Of a stretch of DNA of 51,270 nt, positions 1 through 6,804 are shown piece by piece (positions within the stretch are counted from its first letter, which is position 1; each line of letters starts with the position of its first letter). Location of the stretch: positions 1 to 51,270 of the IMG/VR virus record IMGVR_UViG_3300009790_000014; one strand, written 5' to 3'. The notes under the pieces were generated by a model. That model was not told where the DNA came from and did no database searches. It saw only the letters and a list, made by a program, of their open reading frames with translations. Made by a program: the position numbers and the translations under genes. The stretch comes from a virus.

Positions 1-471
1 ACTAGGTTTGGTGCGTATGGTGATCCAGTAAACATACCTTTGCCAATAGTCAAAAGAATTGCAGATCATTCTTCTAATTGGACTGGGTACACTCACCAAT
101 GGAAGGCAATTAACAATCAAGCCTACCGTGAATACTTCATGGCCTCAACAGATACTGAGGAACAAAAGATTACAGCGCATGAGATGGGTTGGCGTAGCTT
201 TAGGGTTATTGATGATGGGGAAAATCCAAGTAATGGAGAGATTGTTTGCCCTAATTATACACATGGTGTGCAGTGTGCAGATTGCGGACTATGTAAAGGT
301 AAAGGATCAAAGGCTAAATCAATTGTGATTACAGCGCATGGTAGTAAGAAGAAAAAATTCTCAAAGGTTAGAGACTACGTGTCCAATCCTTTGGACAGCA
401 TGAGTCCAGCTCAGAAAATAATCGGAGAAAGACTAATGGAAAAACAAAACAACTATACTGTCACAGTATAA
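1..471 (+). CDS. conserved phage protein with CxxCxxC cluster (DUF7227-like), 5' partial
   Basis: The frame is open from base 1, so the start lies just outside the window; a TTG at 40 is internal. The protein begins TRFGAYGDPVNIP and continues with TGYTHQW, a Cys cluster CADCGLC and KSIVITAHG. I recall this pattern (RLGAYGDP, TGYTHQW, CADCGLC, SIVI.AHG) from small uncharacterised phage and plasmid proteins, which I believe are called DUF7227; I have not checked this. No catalytic role can be assigned. The Cys cluster could bind a metal. The last codons, Tyr-Thr-Val-Thr-Val-stop, are encoded by the 17-bp palindrome at 454-470, so the repeat supplies both the C-terminus and the stop. The RHH gene starts 9 bases later. 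Confidence 0.7.
   Translation, partial: TRFGAYGDPVNIPLPIVKRIADHSSNWTGYTHQWKAINNQAYREYFMASTDTEEQKITAHEMGWRSFRVIDDGENPSNGEIVCPNYTHGVQCADCGLCKGKGSKAKSIVITAHGSKKKKFSKVRDYVSNPLDSMSPAQKIIGERLMEKQNNYTVTV
454..470. promoter_or_regulatory. 17-bp palindrome copy 1 (perfect core)
   Basis: TATACTGTCACAGTATA, a perfect copy. It encodes YTVTV-stop of the upstream gene and ends 10 bases before the ATG of the RHH gene, a good place for autoregulation. Confidence 0.75.
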
Positions 472-480
472 CAAAGTAAA

Positions 481-663
481 ATGAACCTAAAGAGAAAAAA
501 GAAAACAGTGGTTCTTAATGTTAATGAGCGTGATAAATTCTATATTAAAGTTAGAGCTGAACATCTAGGTATAACTGTTAGTGAATATCTTCGCGGTTTA
601 GTTAAGAAAGATATGAAAAAAATTCACTGGAGAGAGAACTATAAAATTAAAATAAATGAGTAA
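481..663 (+). CDS. ribbon-helix-helix-like small DNA-binding protein
   Basis: A 60-residue basic protein. The segment TVVLNVNERDKFYIKVRAEH followed by GITVSEYLRGLVKKD fits the ribbon-helix-helix fold: one beta strand, helix A with charged residues, the turn 'LGITVSEYLR', and helix B. Arc/MetJ/CopG-like proteins of this size bind short palindromes or paired half-sites as dimers. The start at 481 lies 10 bases after palindrome copy 1, and its stop overlaps the next ATG (ATGAGTAA). That position makes it one candidate for the protein that reads the dispersed palindrome; no sequence feature proves it. Ribbon-helix-helix antitoxins are an alternative, but no toxin partner is recognised next door. 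Confidence 0.65.
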   Translation: MNLKRKKKTVVLNVNERDKFYIKVRAEHLGITVSEYLRGLVKKDMKKIHWRENYKIKINE

Positions 664-991
664 GATGAACCTAAGTACAGAGCTAGGCAGGACTGGGACT
701 ATGTCCCAGCAGAATGTCTTCCCTGTTAAGTACTCACTATACTGTAACAGTATAGCAGAGTCGGAGATGCTTGAAGATATATTCAGTGGCAAGCAAGGCG
801 TAACTTTTAAAAGTAATCGCAAGCCATCTGCAATATGGAAGTGGGCAGTCGTACACGTGGATCAATTCGGTGAGCGCAGTATCACACTAGCTCACAATGA
901 AGAGTTTGCTTTAAGTATAGCAGAACAATACCTCCAGTACTCAGGAGGCAATGCAACAGTAACAACAAGAGAAAGGATATTTAATGAGTAA
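656..991 (+). CDS. hypothetical protein containing a palindrome copy in frame
   Basis: A 111-residue protein, not recognised. The start at 656 overlaps the end of the RHH gene; a second Met follows two codons later. Codons 28-33 (LYCNSI) are written by palindrome copy 2 at 738-754. After that the protein reads AIWKWAVVHVDQFGERSITL and EEFALSIAEQYLQY, an alpha/beta small-domain pattern. Because the palindrome and an ATG at 769 lie inside, the functional start could be internal, but the frame is open from 656 and translationally coupled. The end overlaps the next gene by 8 bases. Confidence 0.6.
   Translation: MSKMNLSTELGRTGTMSQQNVFPVKYSLYCNSIAESEMLEDIFSGKQGVTFKSNRKPSAIWKWAVVHVDQFGERSITLAHNEEFALSIAEQYLQYSGGNATVTTRERIFNE
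738..754. promoter_or_regulatory. 17-bp palindrome copy 2 (perfect core)
   Basis: TATACTGTAACAGTATA with A as the central base. It lies inside the 656-991 reading frame, 284 bases from copy 1, the closest spacing of any two copies. Confidence 0.7.
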
Positions 992-1181
992 AAATAAACC
1001 AAGGGCGCATGTTCCTTTTAATACTGGAACACGTATGCATAAGCCAGCCAAGGGAGCTGGATCATATCAACGCAAGCAAGGACAAGTAATGTCCAAGCGT
1101 GAGCAGGAAGAAGCTGACTACCTACACGGGGTGAGCTTTGATCAAGACGGATGCGACAATCATATACCAAGCCATGAGTAA
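984..1181 (+). CDS. small basic protein, weakly ArfA-like tail motif
   Basis: A 65-residue protein. The N-terminal half is basic, with HVPFNTGTRMHKPAKGAGSYQRK, and the rest is acidic. The 'KGAGSY.RK' piece resembles the 'KGKGSY.RK' segment of the ribosome-rescue factor ArfA, and similar short pieces occur in many small phage proteins, so this is only a resemblance. It is translationally coupled on both sides: the start overlaps the previous stop, and its stop lies inside the next gene's ATGAGTAA overlap. I cannot assign a function. Confidence 0.5.
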   Translation: MSKNKPRAHVPFNTGTRMHKPAKGAGSYQRKQGQVMSKREQEEADYLHGVSFDQDGCDNHIPSHE

Positions 1182-1476
1182 CGGTGCAACAGTAAGAAGA
1201 AAAGAGTTCCTTAACTACGTAAAAATGTGTGCTAAAGCGGAAAGAAACCATCGCGTAAATGATAAAGGGACTAGGATTCAATATGTATGCAGTGATTGTG
1301 GTTCCTCTTGCGTGGGTACAGTTGCACTCACAACATGGTGTGAGGATAAGCAAGACTGGGAGGCAACTGAATTCTTTACACGGGATGATGAGAAAGATCC
1401 TAAAGCTCATTGCGGTGGATGCGGTGCAGACAATTCCAGAGGATCAAGCATTCGCTTACTACCAGTGGAGATATAA
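1174..1476 (+). CDS. small zinc-ribbon-like protein
   Basis: A 100-residue protein. I chose ATG 1174 (MSNGATVRRKEFL), which overlaps the previous stop as ATGAGTAA, over a longer TTG start at 1138. Two Cys pairs are visible: YVCSDCGSSC near residue 40 and HCGGCGAD near residue 80, separated by a segment with W..DKQDWE. This is the layout of many short phage and bacterial zinc-ribbon proteins whose function is unknown. A 74-residue frame at 1259-1483 overlaps it and is less convincing. The stop is three bases before the next ATG. Confidence 0.65.
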   Translation: MSNGATVRRKEFLNYVKMCAKAERNHRVNDKGTRIQYVCSDCGSSCVGTVALTTWCEDKQDWEATEFFTRDDEKDPKAHCGGCGADNSRGSSIRLLPVEI

Positions 1477-1479
1477 TTT

Positions 1480-1671
1480 ATGACAGTGACATATCACGTT
1501 ACCGTGAAGAGTGGGGATCACGTACAAACCCACAAAGTTGAAGGAGAAGGTGAAAACTTGCTCCAATGTTATTCATCTGTGATCAATCAGATTGCAGAAT
1601 CGTTCCCTTCAAGTGAAGGGCATCTCATTATCGGAGTAAAGTCCGATGGCGCGGGAGGCATAAGCCTCTAA
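1480..1671 (+). CDS. hypothetical small protein
   Basis: A 63-residue protein (MTVTYHVTVKSGDHVQTHKVEG...) with alternating hydrophobic residues suggesting a small beta-rich domain. GGAG lies 8-12 bases before the ATG. Not recognised. It closes the first run of tightly coupled genes; a hairpin containing palindrome copy 3 follows. Confidence 0.5.
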   Translation: MTVTYHVTVKSGDHVQTHKVEGEGENLLQCYSSVINQIAESFPSSEGHLIIGVKSDGAGGISL

Positions 1672-1680
1672 ATAAAACAA

Positions 1681-1719
1681 CTCTCACCGCTTGTACTGTC
1701 ACAGTATAGGCGGTGGGAG
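1681..1719 (+). terminator. extended hairpin around palindrome copy 3
   Basis: CTCTCACCGC (1681-1690) pairs with GCGGTGGGAG (1710-1719), ten pairs including one G-T wobble, around palindrome copy 3. There is no T-run after it, so it is not a classic intrinsic terminator; it may be a processing or attenuating structure. Confidence 0.4.
1692..1708. promoter_or_regulatory. 17-bp palindrome copy 3 (perfect core)
   Basis: TGTACTGTCACAGTATA, intergenic, 34 bases before the ATG at 1743 and capped by the outer 10-bp stem at 1681-1719. It is the only copy with such an extension. Confidence 0.7.
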
Positions 1720-1742
1720 ATACAAACAAAAAGAAAGACAAC

Positions 1743-2261
1743 ATGTACAGATATAAAAAGAGAGCAAAGATAGATGCCAAGTGGGTACTAATCCCCGGCA
1801 ATACATACTCAATCAAAGACAGCTTGAAATCTTTAGGCTGTAAGTTTGGGGAAAGAGATGGAGCTAAAGGTTGGTTCTCTGACCCTGACTCTAGTCATAT
1901 GGGTGAGATCAATGAGTTAGTAAAAGCATTACCGCCAGCACCTGACTACTCCAAGTGGGTAAACATAACTGGCAAGACGTTTCCATTTAAGGAAACTTTG
2001 AAGAGAGACTACGGAGCAAGGTGGAATGCTGACGCTAAGGCTTGGATGGTTGACCCGTCTAAAGCTAAGGATGCTCAGGACATGGTTGACTTTGCCACTG
2101 GTGTGAAGAAGACAGCCAACTCAGTTCCCGGTATACCATGTGAAGAGTGCGGAACAGAACCCGCATATCAAAAGGGAGGCAGGACATTATGTGATGATCA
2201 TATCATACATGAACTTGAACTGTCTCAGATTGATAACGTCATGGAAGGAGAAACAGTATGA
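1743..2261 (+). CDS. two-module DUF5710-like protein with zinc-ribbon tail
   Basis: A 172-residue protein from ATG 1743; a GTG at 1713 in the same frame lies inside the hairpin and is less likely. Two tandem modules of about 40 residues are visible: 'IPGNTYSIKDSLKSLGCKF ... KGWFSD' near residues 16-50 and 'ITGKTFPFKETLKRDYGARW ... KAWMVDP' near 74-110. This 'G.TY.IKD.LK..G..W....K.W' unit is known from DUF5710-type domains attached to phage and plasmid proteins, where it may bind nucleic acid; that role is not established. The C-terminal part has CEECGTEP and LCDDH, possibly a zinc site. The stop overlaps the next ATG (ATGA). Confidence 0.6.
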   Translation: MYRYKKRAKIDAKWVLIPGNTYSIKDSLKSLGCKFGERDGAKGWFSDPDSSHMGEINELVKALPPAPDYSKWVNITGKTFPFKETLKRDYGARWNADAKAWMVDPSKAKDAQDMVDFATGVKKTANSVPGIPCEECGTEPAYQKGGRTLCDDHIIHELELSQIDNVMEGETV

Positions 2262-2524
2262 GTGGAGAACTAAAAGAATACTGGGTGACGGTTCCTGAAG
2301 TATGGCAGCAACAGTATACAGTCATTGCGGGTAGCCCCAAAGAAGCATTGGCTGCTGTGATCAATGGAGACGGCTCCCCACATATGGAGGCTGAATACGT
2401 AAGAGCTATTGAACTTAATGCAAATAGCTTGGAAGGATTAGACACATGGTCTCTAAGTGATATATCAGTCTCAGATGAGGAGAATGTAGGCTATATCTGT
2501 GGCGGAGAATGGAGGGAAGGTTAA
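2258..2524 (+). CDS. hypothetical acidic small protein
   Basis: An 88-residue acidic protein starting MSGELKEYWVTVPEVWQQQY. GGAG lies about 10 bases upstream, and the start overlaps the previous stop. The EYWVTVPEVW ... YTVIAGSPKEALAAVING pattern is a short strand-strand-helix seen in many small phage proteins. Not recognised. Confidence 0.5.
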   Translation: MSGELKEYWVTVPEVWQQQYTVIAGSPKEALAAVINGDGSPHMEAEYVRAIELNANSLEGLDTWSLSDISVSDEENVGYICGGEWREG

Positions 2525-2530
2525 CTTTAC

Positions 2531-2547
2531 TATACTGTCACAGTATT
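2531..2547. promoter_or_regulatory. 17-bp palindrome copy 4 (perfect core)
   Basis: TATACTGTCACAGTATT, 7 bases after the stop at 2524 and just upstream of a sigma70-like promoter at 2579. The placement suits an operator for the cassette that follows. Confidence 0.75.
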
Positions 2548-2578
2548 AACTCAAATAAATTAACTTGTCTAAAAGGGG

Positions 2579-2607
2579 TTGACGTTATACCGCATATGAT
2601 GTAATGT
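2579..2607 (+). promoter_or_regulatory. sigma70-like promoter for the MoxR/VWA cassette
   Basis: TTGACG (2579-2584), 17 bases, then TAATGT (2602-2607), 53 bases before the ATG at 2660. It sits in the longest gene-free stretch of this part of the left arm (2525-2659), 31 bases after palindrome copy 4. A TTGACA at 2616-2621 has no good -10 partner. Confidence 0.45.
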
Positions 2608-2659
2608 ACTCCTCTTTGACAACACTCAACCACTATTAACAACGTAAACAACTAACAAA

Positions 2660-3805
2660 ATGAATGGAATAAAAGCATACACCTCAACTCTAGAGGTAAT
2701 TAAACTAGGTGTCATGATCTGTATAGACATGACAAGAACATACATCCAGTCCAAAGGTAAAGACGGGGCCGCTATGGTTCCTGTGATTTGGGGTGGCGTA
2801 GGGTTAGGCAAGTCACAGCTCGGTCAGCAAATCACAGCTCAATTAGGTTATGAGTTGGTTGACTTGAGAACATCAGACAAAGACCCAACTGATATTGGTG
2901 GGTTGCCTTGTCCTAATACTGACAAAGGTGAGTTAACATATCTACAGTCAGCATTAATGGAGCGCGTACTTAAACAGTATGATTCCAAAGGGAAGTACAT
3001 ACCTAAGAACCGTCCCGGTTGTATCTTTATGATGGATGAAAAAGATCGGGCGACTATGGAGGTGCAGAATGTTACCCTTCAGCTTGACTTAGACAGGACT
3101 ATCAATGGCAGAGAATTAGATGATGATGTTTATATCATCGGTGCTGGCAATGCTGATTCAGATACTGGAACTACACCTCTGTCTTCCGCTGCTGCCACTA
3201 GGTTGATTCACTTCTACGTAGACTCAACATCTAATGCTGCCGTTAAGGGATGGCAAAGCTGGGCTACTGATCAAGGCTTGCCGTCTTGGTCTATAGCATT
3301 CGCTGATTACCGTAAGGAAATATTTTGCGGTGAAGAGGTGGAGTATTCAGAGGTAACTAAATGTACTCCTCGTACTTTTGTTTGGGCTATCAAGCTCATT
3401 GAAAGGTGCAATAAAATTGGAGGCTATGCCAATAGACCAGAGGTTATTAAAGCTCTAGTCTATGGAGCTATAGGATCAGTCGCAGGGCAAGAGGCACTAG
3501 CATTCCGCAAGCTGCAAGAGAATGTACCTGATGTTAATTCAATCATCAAAGATCCAGAGGGGGTTGACATACCAGAAGGCAGTGACTCGTTTGGAATTCT
3601 ATACATAGCTACCCAGCACTTGGTTGAGTATGCATATGCAGATGGTACTGAAGATCGGGAAGCAACCCGTGCTTTTGTTAAGTACGCTAATCGCTGGCCT
3701 GATGAACCAAAGGGAGCATTTATGAGTGCTGCCCTTCAACGTGGACTCACAGTCGCAGGACTGAATGAGTATAAGGAGTGGGATGAGCAGCGTAAGGCTG
3801 CTTAA
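2660..3805 (+). CDS. MoxR-type AAA+ ATPase
   Basis: A 381-residue protein. Walker A is GGVGLGKS at about 45-52, Walker B is CIFMMDEKDRA at about 121-131, a sensor-1 strand IIGAGNAD lies near 159-166, and an arginine-finger-like AAATRLIHF follows. The overall pattern is that of MoxR/CobS ATPases, which remodel or load protein partners and are usually paired with VWA-domain proteins. That pairing is present: a DUF3150-like gene and a VWA/metallopeptidase-like gene follow immediately. Such three-gene sets occur in many phages with an unknown role; cobaltochelatase labels are often transferred by homology only. The stop overlaps palindrome copy 5. Confidence 0.8.
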   Translation: MNGIKAYTSTLEVIKLGVMICIDMTRTYIQSKGKDGAAMVPVIWGGVGLGKSQLGQQITAQLGYELVDLRTSDKDPTDIGGLPCPNTDKGELTYLQSALMERVLKQYDSKGKYIPKNRPGCIFMMDEKDRATMEVQNVTLQLDLDRTINGRELDDDVYIIGAGNADSDTGTTPLSSAAATRLIHFYVDSTSNAAVKGWQSWATDQGLPSWSIAFADYRKEIFCGEEVEYSEVTKCTPRTFVWAIKLIERCNKIGGYANRPEVIKALVYGAIGSVAGQEALAFRKLQENVPDVNSIIKDPEGVDIPEGSDSFGILYIATQHLVEYAYADGTEDREATRAFVKYANRWPDEPKGAFMSAALQRGLTVAGLNEYKEWDEQRKAA

Positions 3806-3820
3806 TACTGTCACAGTATA
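3804..3820. promoter_or_regulatory. 17-bp palindrome copy 5 (perfect core)
   Basis: AATACTGTCACAGTATA starting on the TAA stop of the MoxR gene and ending 26 bases before the ATG of the next gene. It is followed by AT-rich sequence containing TATAAT. Confidence 0.75.
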
Positions 3821-3846
3821 ATATAATTAATTAACTAAACGCTACA

Positions 3847-4752
3847 ATGGAAGATAATAACCAAGCACTACAACGGCTTAATGAAAATTGTTTACTCATT
3901 AAGATAAGCACTGGCCTACCCGGTCAGACATATACATCCAAAGATGCATCGGCTGATGCGTCAATGGCAAACAACGCAAACGTGGATAGGCTCAAGACTC
4001 AGGTCTTGAAGTTCACTAATGCTGATCTCAAGCCATGCCGTAAGGTAAGGGACGATGCCAAGCAGTTACTAGCTACCGTGTCTATTCCTTGGGATTCAAA
4101 TGGTAAACGTCTCATACAAGTTGAGACATACCAGAACATAAAGCAAAGGCTCTCTGATTATAGGGCAGAGTTTTATGACAAGCGTGATGAGTTTGTAGAT
4201 AAGTATCACAGCAAGGTTCAACGTGCAGCTAATGAGCTTCACTCTTTGTTTGATCCAGATAGGTTCCCTTCACCTCAAGGTGTTGGTGATGAGTTTCTGT
4301 TTGAGTTAGAGACGGAAGCTATTACTGATCCATCTGACATCAGGATCAAAGGAAGTCTTGATCTTGCTGAAGAGATCAAGCTGGAAACTGAGCGCAAGTA
4401 TAAGAGGAAACTTAATGACTCAGTCAAGGAAGTTGTAGGAAGACTGACTGACCAGATCAAAACAAGTATGGAGTCTATTAAAAACTTCCATAAGAAATCA
4501 CTGAAAGGAGAGAACACAAAGTTCTTTGCTTCTGCATTAACAGGGATCACTACACTTTGTGATGCGCTACCTTCTCTTAATATCACTGATGATGTTGATA
4601 TAAAATTATTTGAGAAGCAGATCAAAGACAGCCTTTATAAGTTGGATGTTGATAAGGTTAAGGATTCTTGCACAGTCCGTGAAGAAGTTATGGAAGCAGG
4701 GGATTCTCTGCTCTCTGCGCTTGAGAACTACAGTCCATCACAATTCAAATGA
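3847..4752 (+). CDS. DUF3150-like phage protein of the MoxR/VWA cassette
   Basis: A 301-residue, mostly helical and charged protein. The opening 'LNENCLLIKISTGLPGQTY' followed by a long helical region fits the DUF3150 family, which I recall being found between the MoxR ATPase and VWA genes of phages. No enzyme motif is seen. It probably forms part of the complex made by its neighbours (inference from gene order). Its stop overlaps the next start as ATGA, so the two are translationally coupled. Confidence 0.6.
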   Translation: MEDNNQALQRLNENCLLIKISTGLPGQTYTSKDASADASMANNANVDRLKTQVLKFTNADLKPCRKVRDDAKQLLATVSIPWDSNGKRLIQVETYQNIKQRLSDYRAEFYDKRDEFVDKYHSKVQRAANELHSLFDPDRFPSPQGVGDEFLFELETEAITDPSDIRIKGSLDLAEEIKLETERKYKRKLNDSVKEVVGRLTDQIKTSMESIKNFHKKSLKGENTKFFASALTGITTLCDALPSLNITDDVDIKLFEKQIKDSLYKLDVDKVKDSCTVREEVMEAGDSLLSALENYSPSQFK

Positions 4753-6203
4753 GTAACATAATACCAATGAATAGTTTTAAGAATGGCCTGACTCCAAAGG
4801 AGAAGATCATTAACGCACAGGATTACCTATGGGATGAGCATCCTATAGGGATTCCTTTCCTTTCTAAGTGGAAGATCATTGAAGATGATAGTATTAGTAC
4901 TGCTTGTACCAACGGTGCAACATTACGGTACTCTCCTGATTGGATTAGCAAGCTGCCATCTCAAGTTGTTAAAGGTATCATGTTGCATGAGGTAGCTCAT
5001 GTTCTGTTTGCTCACCACTTGCGCCGAGGTGATCGTGATCCAAGGCTATGGAATATTGCGGCAGACTTAGCAATTAATTCTCACCTTGAGCCTTGGTATT
5101 CTAAATTAGGAATACTGTCAGACCTCAAGAAAGATGGCGTTGCTTCTGGTGTGTTCCCTCTTGAAGGCAACTACGTGAAGATGCCTTCCGGTAAGAATGC
5201 TGAATGGTATTACCATGAGTTAATTAATCAGATTAATAACCAACCAGAAGAGGAAGAAGATGAAGAAGAACCTGAAGACCAAGGTCAGCAAGGTGAGCCT
5301 GAATCAGATACCCCAGCAGAAAGCTCTAACCTTGATGATGCTGATGTTAATCGTTGTTCAGCACAAGGGGATGAGGAAGGTGAGCAAGATTCTAATCAGT
5401 CCAATGAAACTGAAGATAAGTTTCAAGAACTTGTGAAGCAGTTCCTTGGTGATGATTACGACAAGGAAGGTATGGGTGATATATCTGACGCACCAGAAAC
5501 TAACGAGCAAGATATCAAAGAGATTGAAGAGGCTTGGAAGGACACACTTTCTGAAGCAGTAGTCTTACAGAAGAAACAAGGTGAGGGTTTTGGTGATGGG
5601 CTTTCCATACTAGAGTGCATTAATAAACGCGCCAACAATGGATGGTCAATGCTCCGACAGTGGATCACAAAGATGAGTGTTGGTGGATACACATGGAAGC
5701 GACCTTCACGTAGGCATGGCTATAGGAAAGATGTTATGCTTCCAAGTAACCGCACCAAGAATAAAACTAATGGTGTTGTTATTGTTGATACATCTGGATC
5801 AATGGGAGACTTAGAATGTGCGGAAGCTATAGTACAGATTGATAAGATCATTCGTGAATACCGAAATGCTACAGTCACTCTTGTCCAGTGTGACACTAGA
5901 GTTATAGAGAGTGGCACTCGTACATTCACCAAGGCTGACTTCCCTTTGAAGATACCTAATGAGTGGTACGGCAGAGGCGGGACAGATATGATACCATCTA
6001 TCAACTGGGTTAAAGAGCGTAGCTCTCAGTATGACTGGTGCTTAATCGTTTCAGACATGTACTGGGAGATTATGTATAATCCAGATCGTGTTCCGCATAC
6101 TGGTGTGCCAACTGTTTATGTTGGGATTAATACAAGTCCCGACATGGAGATTAAACCTAACGCACCACAAACGCATTACATTGCGGTGGAGGTTGCCGCA
6201 TAA
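4749..6203 (+). CDS. VWA domain protein with N-terminal HExxH metallopeptidase-like domain
   Basis: A 484-residue protein. Near residues 80-90 it has HEVAHVLFAHH, a zincin-type HExxH with a further His. The middle is an acidic low-complexity linker (about 160-225, rich in E, D, Q and S). The C-terminal third has the MIDAS motif VVIVDTSGSMGD near 345 and a Thr/Asp set (GRGGTDM) typical of VWA metal sites. This matches the DUF2201-type putative metallopeptidase plus VWA-like architecture that partners MoxR ATPases. Function in phages is unknown; a chaperone-like remodelling complex is a reasonable guess. It starts within the stop of the preceding gene. Confidence 0.75.
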   Translation: MSNIIPMNSFKNGLTPKEKIINAQDYLWDEHPIGIPFLSKWKIIEDDSISTACTNGATLRYSPDWISKLPSQVVKGIMLHEVAHVLFAHHLRRGDRDPRLWNIAADLAINSHLEPWYSKLGILSDLKKDGVASGVFPLEGNYVKMPSGKNAEWYYHELINQINNQPEEEEDEEEPEDQGQQGEPESDTPAESSNLDDADVNRCSAQGDEEGEQDSNQSNETEDKFQELVKQFLGDDYDKEGMGDISDAPETNEQDIKEIEEAWKDTLSEAVVLQKKQGEGFGDGLSILECINKRANNGWSMLRQWITKMSVGGYTWKRPSRRHGYRKDVMLPSNRTKNKTNGVVIVDTSGSMGDLECAEAIVQIDKIIREYRNATVTLVQCDTRVIESGTRTFTKADFPLKIPNEWYGRGGTDMIPSINWVKERSSQYDWCLIVSDMYWEIMYNPDRVPHTGVPTVYVGINTSPDMEIKPNAPQTHYIAVEVAA

Positions 6204-6213
6204 ATTTTGAGGA

Positions 6214-6302
6214 CAGTGGTGGTACATGTTGCTATTAAGATGCAAACAGGTTTTACCCCGTTCTACGTGGGGGTTGTTTACCTGCATTGATCGCCACTAC
6301 TG
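6214..6302 (+). ncRNA. three-stem RNA element A
   Basis: Stem P1 pairs CAGTGGTGG (6214-6222) with CCACTACTG (6294-6302), nine pairs with one wobble. P2 is TTGC (6229-6232) with GCAA (6242-6245) closing the loop TATTAAGAT. P3 is CAGGT (6247-6251) with ACCTG (6280-6284), enclosing an extra ACCCC/GGGGT hairpin (6255-6259 / 6270-6274). The same three stems and loop recur at 9017-9084 with different stem bases. It lies between the VWA stop (6203) and the gene at 6346. It could be a cis-regulatory leader or a free RNA. No known riboswitch class was recognised. Confidence 0.5.
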
Positions 6303-6311
6303 GCCTCTATT

Positions 6312-6328
6312 AATACTGTCACAGTATA
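6312..6328. promoter_or_regulatory. 17-bp palindrome copy 6 (perfect core)
   Basis: AATACTGTCACAGTATA, 9 bases after RNA element A. A good Shine-Dalgarno (AAAGGAA) and the ATG at 6346 follow, so at this copy the gene does have a ribosome site. Confidence 0.75.
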
Positions 6329-6345
6329 ACAGAAAGGAAATTAAA

Positions 6346-6804
6346 ATGAATCATATACAGTATGTTAAAGAAGAAGTATTAAAATATTATAAAAGGCTAG
6401 GCAAGTTAGAGATGTTAGACCCTTCAGTTAAAAGGTACAATAAAACCTCTTTCATTTGGAGGTTGAATAATAGACCAGAAGAAGTTGCTGAAGCAGTAGC
6501 TTTTTTAATTGATGGTCAGTTTGGATTCGGACCAAGCCTTATAATTAAAGAGATGATTGATACCAACATCAACACTAATAAAGATAAAGTGATTAGTGAT
6601 CTTGTAGTCCATGCTGGTGCAATGAATTGGTTCTGCCCAAGAGGCAGGGCATATGCTGCATGGCGTAGCTTAGGTGAGAAAGAGCAAGGGCTTATTAATG
6701 CCTTGGTAGAGAGTGAGGTTAACCGATACCGTAAAGAAGTAAGTGACGGTGACACTCAGAACTTCATGGCTATGAAAGCAGGGAGGGAGCCTGTTAAGTT
6801 ATGA
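6346..6804 (+). CDS. hypothetical phage protein
   Basis: A 152-residue protein. The frame is open from 6226, but that stretch is the RNA-like element and palindrome; AAAGGAA followed by ATG 6346 (MNHIQYVKEEVLKYYKRLGK) is the better start. Mixed helical, with PEEVAEAVAFLIDGQFGFG and RGRAYAAWRSLGEKE. Not recognised. It is coupled to the HNH gene by an ATGA overlap. Confidence 0.55.
   Translation: MNHIQYVKEEVLKYYKRLGKLEMLDPSVKRYNKTSFIWRLNNRPEEVAEAVAFLIDGQFGFGPSLIIKEMIDTNINTNKDKVISDLVVHAGAMNWFCPRGRAYAAWRSLGEKEQGLINALVESEVNRYRKEVSDGDTQNFMAMKAGREPVKL

Noticed and set aside
1259-1483. 74-residue frame overlapping the zinc-ribbon gene
   Set aside because: The competing frame 1174-1476 has Cys pairs and a coupled start; this one has neither.
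6214-6302. tRNA or known riboswitch
   Set aside because: No T-arm GTTCRA motif, no CCA end, no anticodon arm; it does not match purine, preQ1, SAM, cobalamin or hammerhead cores that I know.
6226-6345. N-terminal extension of the 6346 gene (start at 6226)
   Set aside because: The stretch is the RNA-like element plus palindrome; a good ribosome site and ATG are found at 6346.
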